Assembly (NCBI RefSeq): GCF_001038425.2
Contig: NZ_LDPV02000010.1
Location: 17,170-81,169 of the forward strand
Length of the DNA stretch: 64,000 bases
Direction of reading: 5' to 3'
Origin: Ornithinibacillus contaminans
GTDB taxonomy: Bacteria; Bacillota; Bacilli; Bacillales; Amphibacillaceae
Numbering within the stretch: the first letter of the stretch is position 1; each line of letters opens with the position of its first letter. The notes beneath the pieces are model-generated. The model saw nothing but the letters and a program-made list of their open reading frames with translations. It ran no database searches and was not told the DNA's origin. The translations under genes were made by a program, and so were the position numbers. Of the stretch, positions 63,620-64,000 are shown one piece after another.

Positions 63620-64000
63620 CTATATTCGAACCCTCTCATTACTAGTTTATCTAAATTAATTTTGTACAACCAAAATAAACTCCTGCTAAATCTCCCACCT
63701 CAAACCCGCATTCCACCGTTGCCGTTAAAATAAAGTATTGCTACGGAACCCCCATTTTTGATGTTTTTTCCTTCAAAAATACGCACTTTCTTCCCTCTAT
63801 TACGCCTGTTTTTCCACCTTTTTTTCGGAGTTATAAAAAACATTTGTGATATTGGAATGAAGAAAAAGTCGATAAAAGAATGACAGGACAAGGGTTTGGG
63901 CATGAAAAGACCCCGAATTCGCAAAAGTATTTTTTAACGAAATCAGGGTAGGACTAGCAAATGTTTATTTTGACTAGCAGATTTATTTTTTAGTTAGACA
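63620..64000. other. Intergenic region at the window end
   Basis: No convincing gene is present. It contains TTTTTGA/TTCAAAAA arms near 63755-63785 (a weak dyad) and a terminator at 63905. The next gene, presumably read on the minus strand, lies beyond the window. Confidence 0.5.
63905..63950 (-). terminator. Terminator of a gene beyond the window
   Basis: GACCCCGAATTCG and CGAAATCAGGGT pair with a few mismatches. On the minus strand TTTTC follows. The sequence is clearly related to the dus terminator (GACCC, TTCGCAAAAG and CGAAA shared), so both may derive from one repeat. Confidence 0.65.

Noticed and set aside
63700..63924. 74-residue open frame on the minus strand
   Set aside because: Weak start, odd composition (strongly basic, repetitive), and overlaps a terminator.
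1..64000. CRISPR arrays, tRNA or rRNA genes, classical riboswitches
   Set aside because: No regularly spaced repeats, tRNA-like folds or conserved riboswitch or rRNA segments were recognised on either strand.

Overview
The window reads as chromosome of a low-GC, endospore-forming Bacillaceae (Bacillus/Oceanobacillus-like). The evidence is AGGAGG-type ribosome sites, frequent GTG and TTG starts, a GerA-family spore germination operon, DUF2187 and DUF3953 proteins, a PdxR-PdxST locus and a YojN/YojO-like pair. No rRNA, tRNA or CRISPR array was seen. Most of the sequence is ordinary core and accessory chromosome, with three less ordinary regions.

Layout. 0-9 kb: the end of a P1 peptidase, an RluA-type pseudouridine synthase, a small HTH protein, a catalytically dead alpha/beta hydrolase fused to a winged-helix domain, an IS3-OrfA-like remnant, a secreted amidase, and the MoxR ATPase/VWA pair. 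7.5-10.7 kb: vitamin B6 synthesis (pdxST) with its divergent MocR regulator. 10.7-24.4 kb: a GNAT, an amidohydrolase, a TSUP exporter, a NIPSNAP-Nudix fusion, a frameshifted DUF1697 gene, an MCP, a PanE-like reductase, a large KatE catalase, a YraQ-type permease, a CadD-like transporter, and an ECF sigma factor coupled to an extra ClpP. 24.6-28.8 kb: gerX A-C-D-B. 28.8-37.5 kb: regulators, an ABC-F antibiotic-resistance ATPase behind an attenuator leader, DinB, PepV and a long TPR protein.

37.81-46.89 kb: an integrated element of about 9.07 kb carried by a large serine recombinase. It sits in the 3' end of the rRNA methyltransferase gene rlmCD. The displaced original 3' end and its terminator lie at the far left end of the element, and an 8-bp core (CACTCCAC) is repeated at both ends. 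Cargo: a DSR2-type SIR2 anti-phage protein, a HTH protein, thyX, a dihydrofolate reductase gene, a replication-initiator-like gene and a 54-residue protein coupled to the recombinase.

46.9-64 kb: rlmCD, a VOC protein, and then a cassette at 49.4-54.6 kb that looks like an uncharacterised quorum-controlled system. It holds a small secreted protein, an ABC ATPase and a large FtsX-type permease on one strand. Divergent to these are an RRNPP (NprR/PlcR-like) TPR regulator and a coupled 43-residue pheromone-precursor-like peptide, with nested exact inverted repeats in the shared promoter. After it come a TetR/MBL pair, a UvrA2-like ATPase with a divergent tandem-MerR regulator, an XRE/membrane-protein pair with two perfect 16-bp operators, a YtrA-type GntR/ABC operon, and a Dus tRNA-dihydrouridine synthase.
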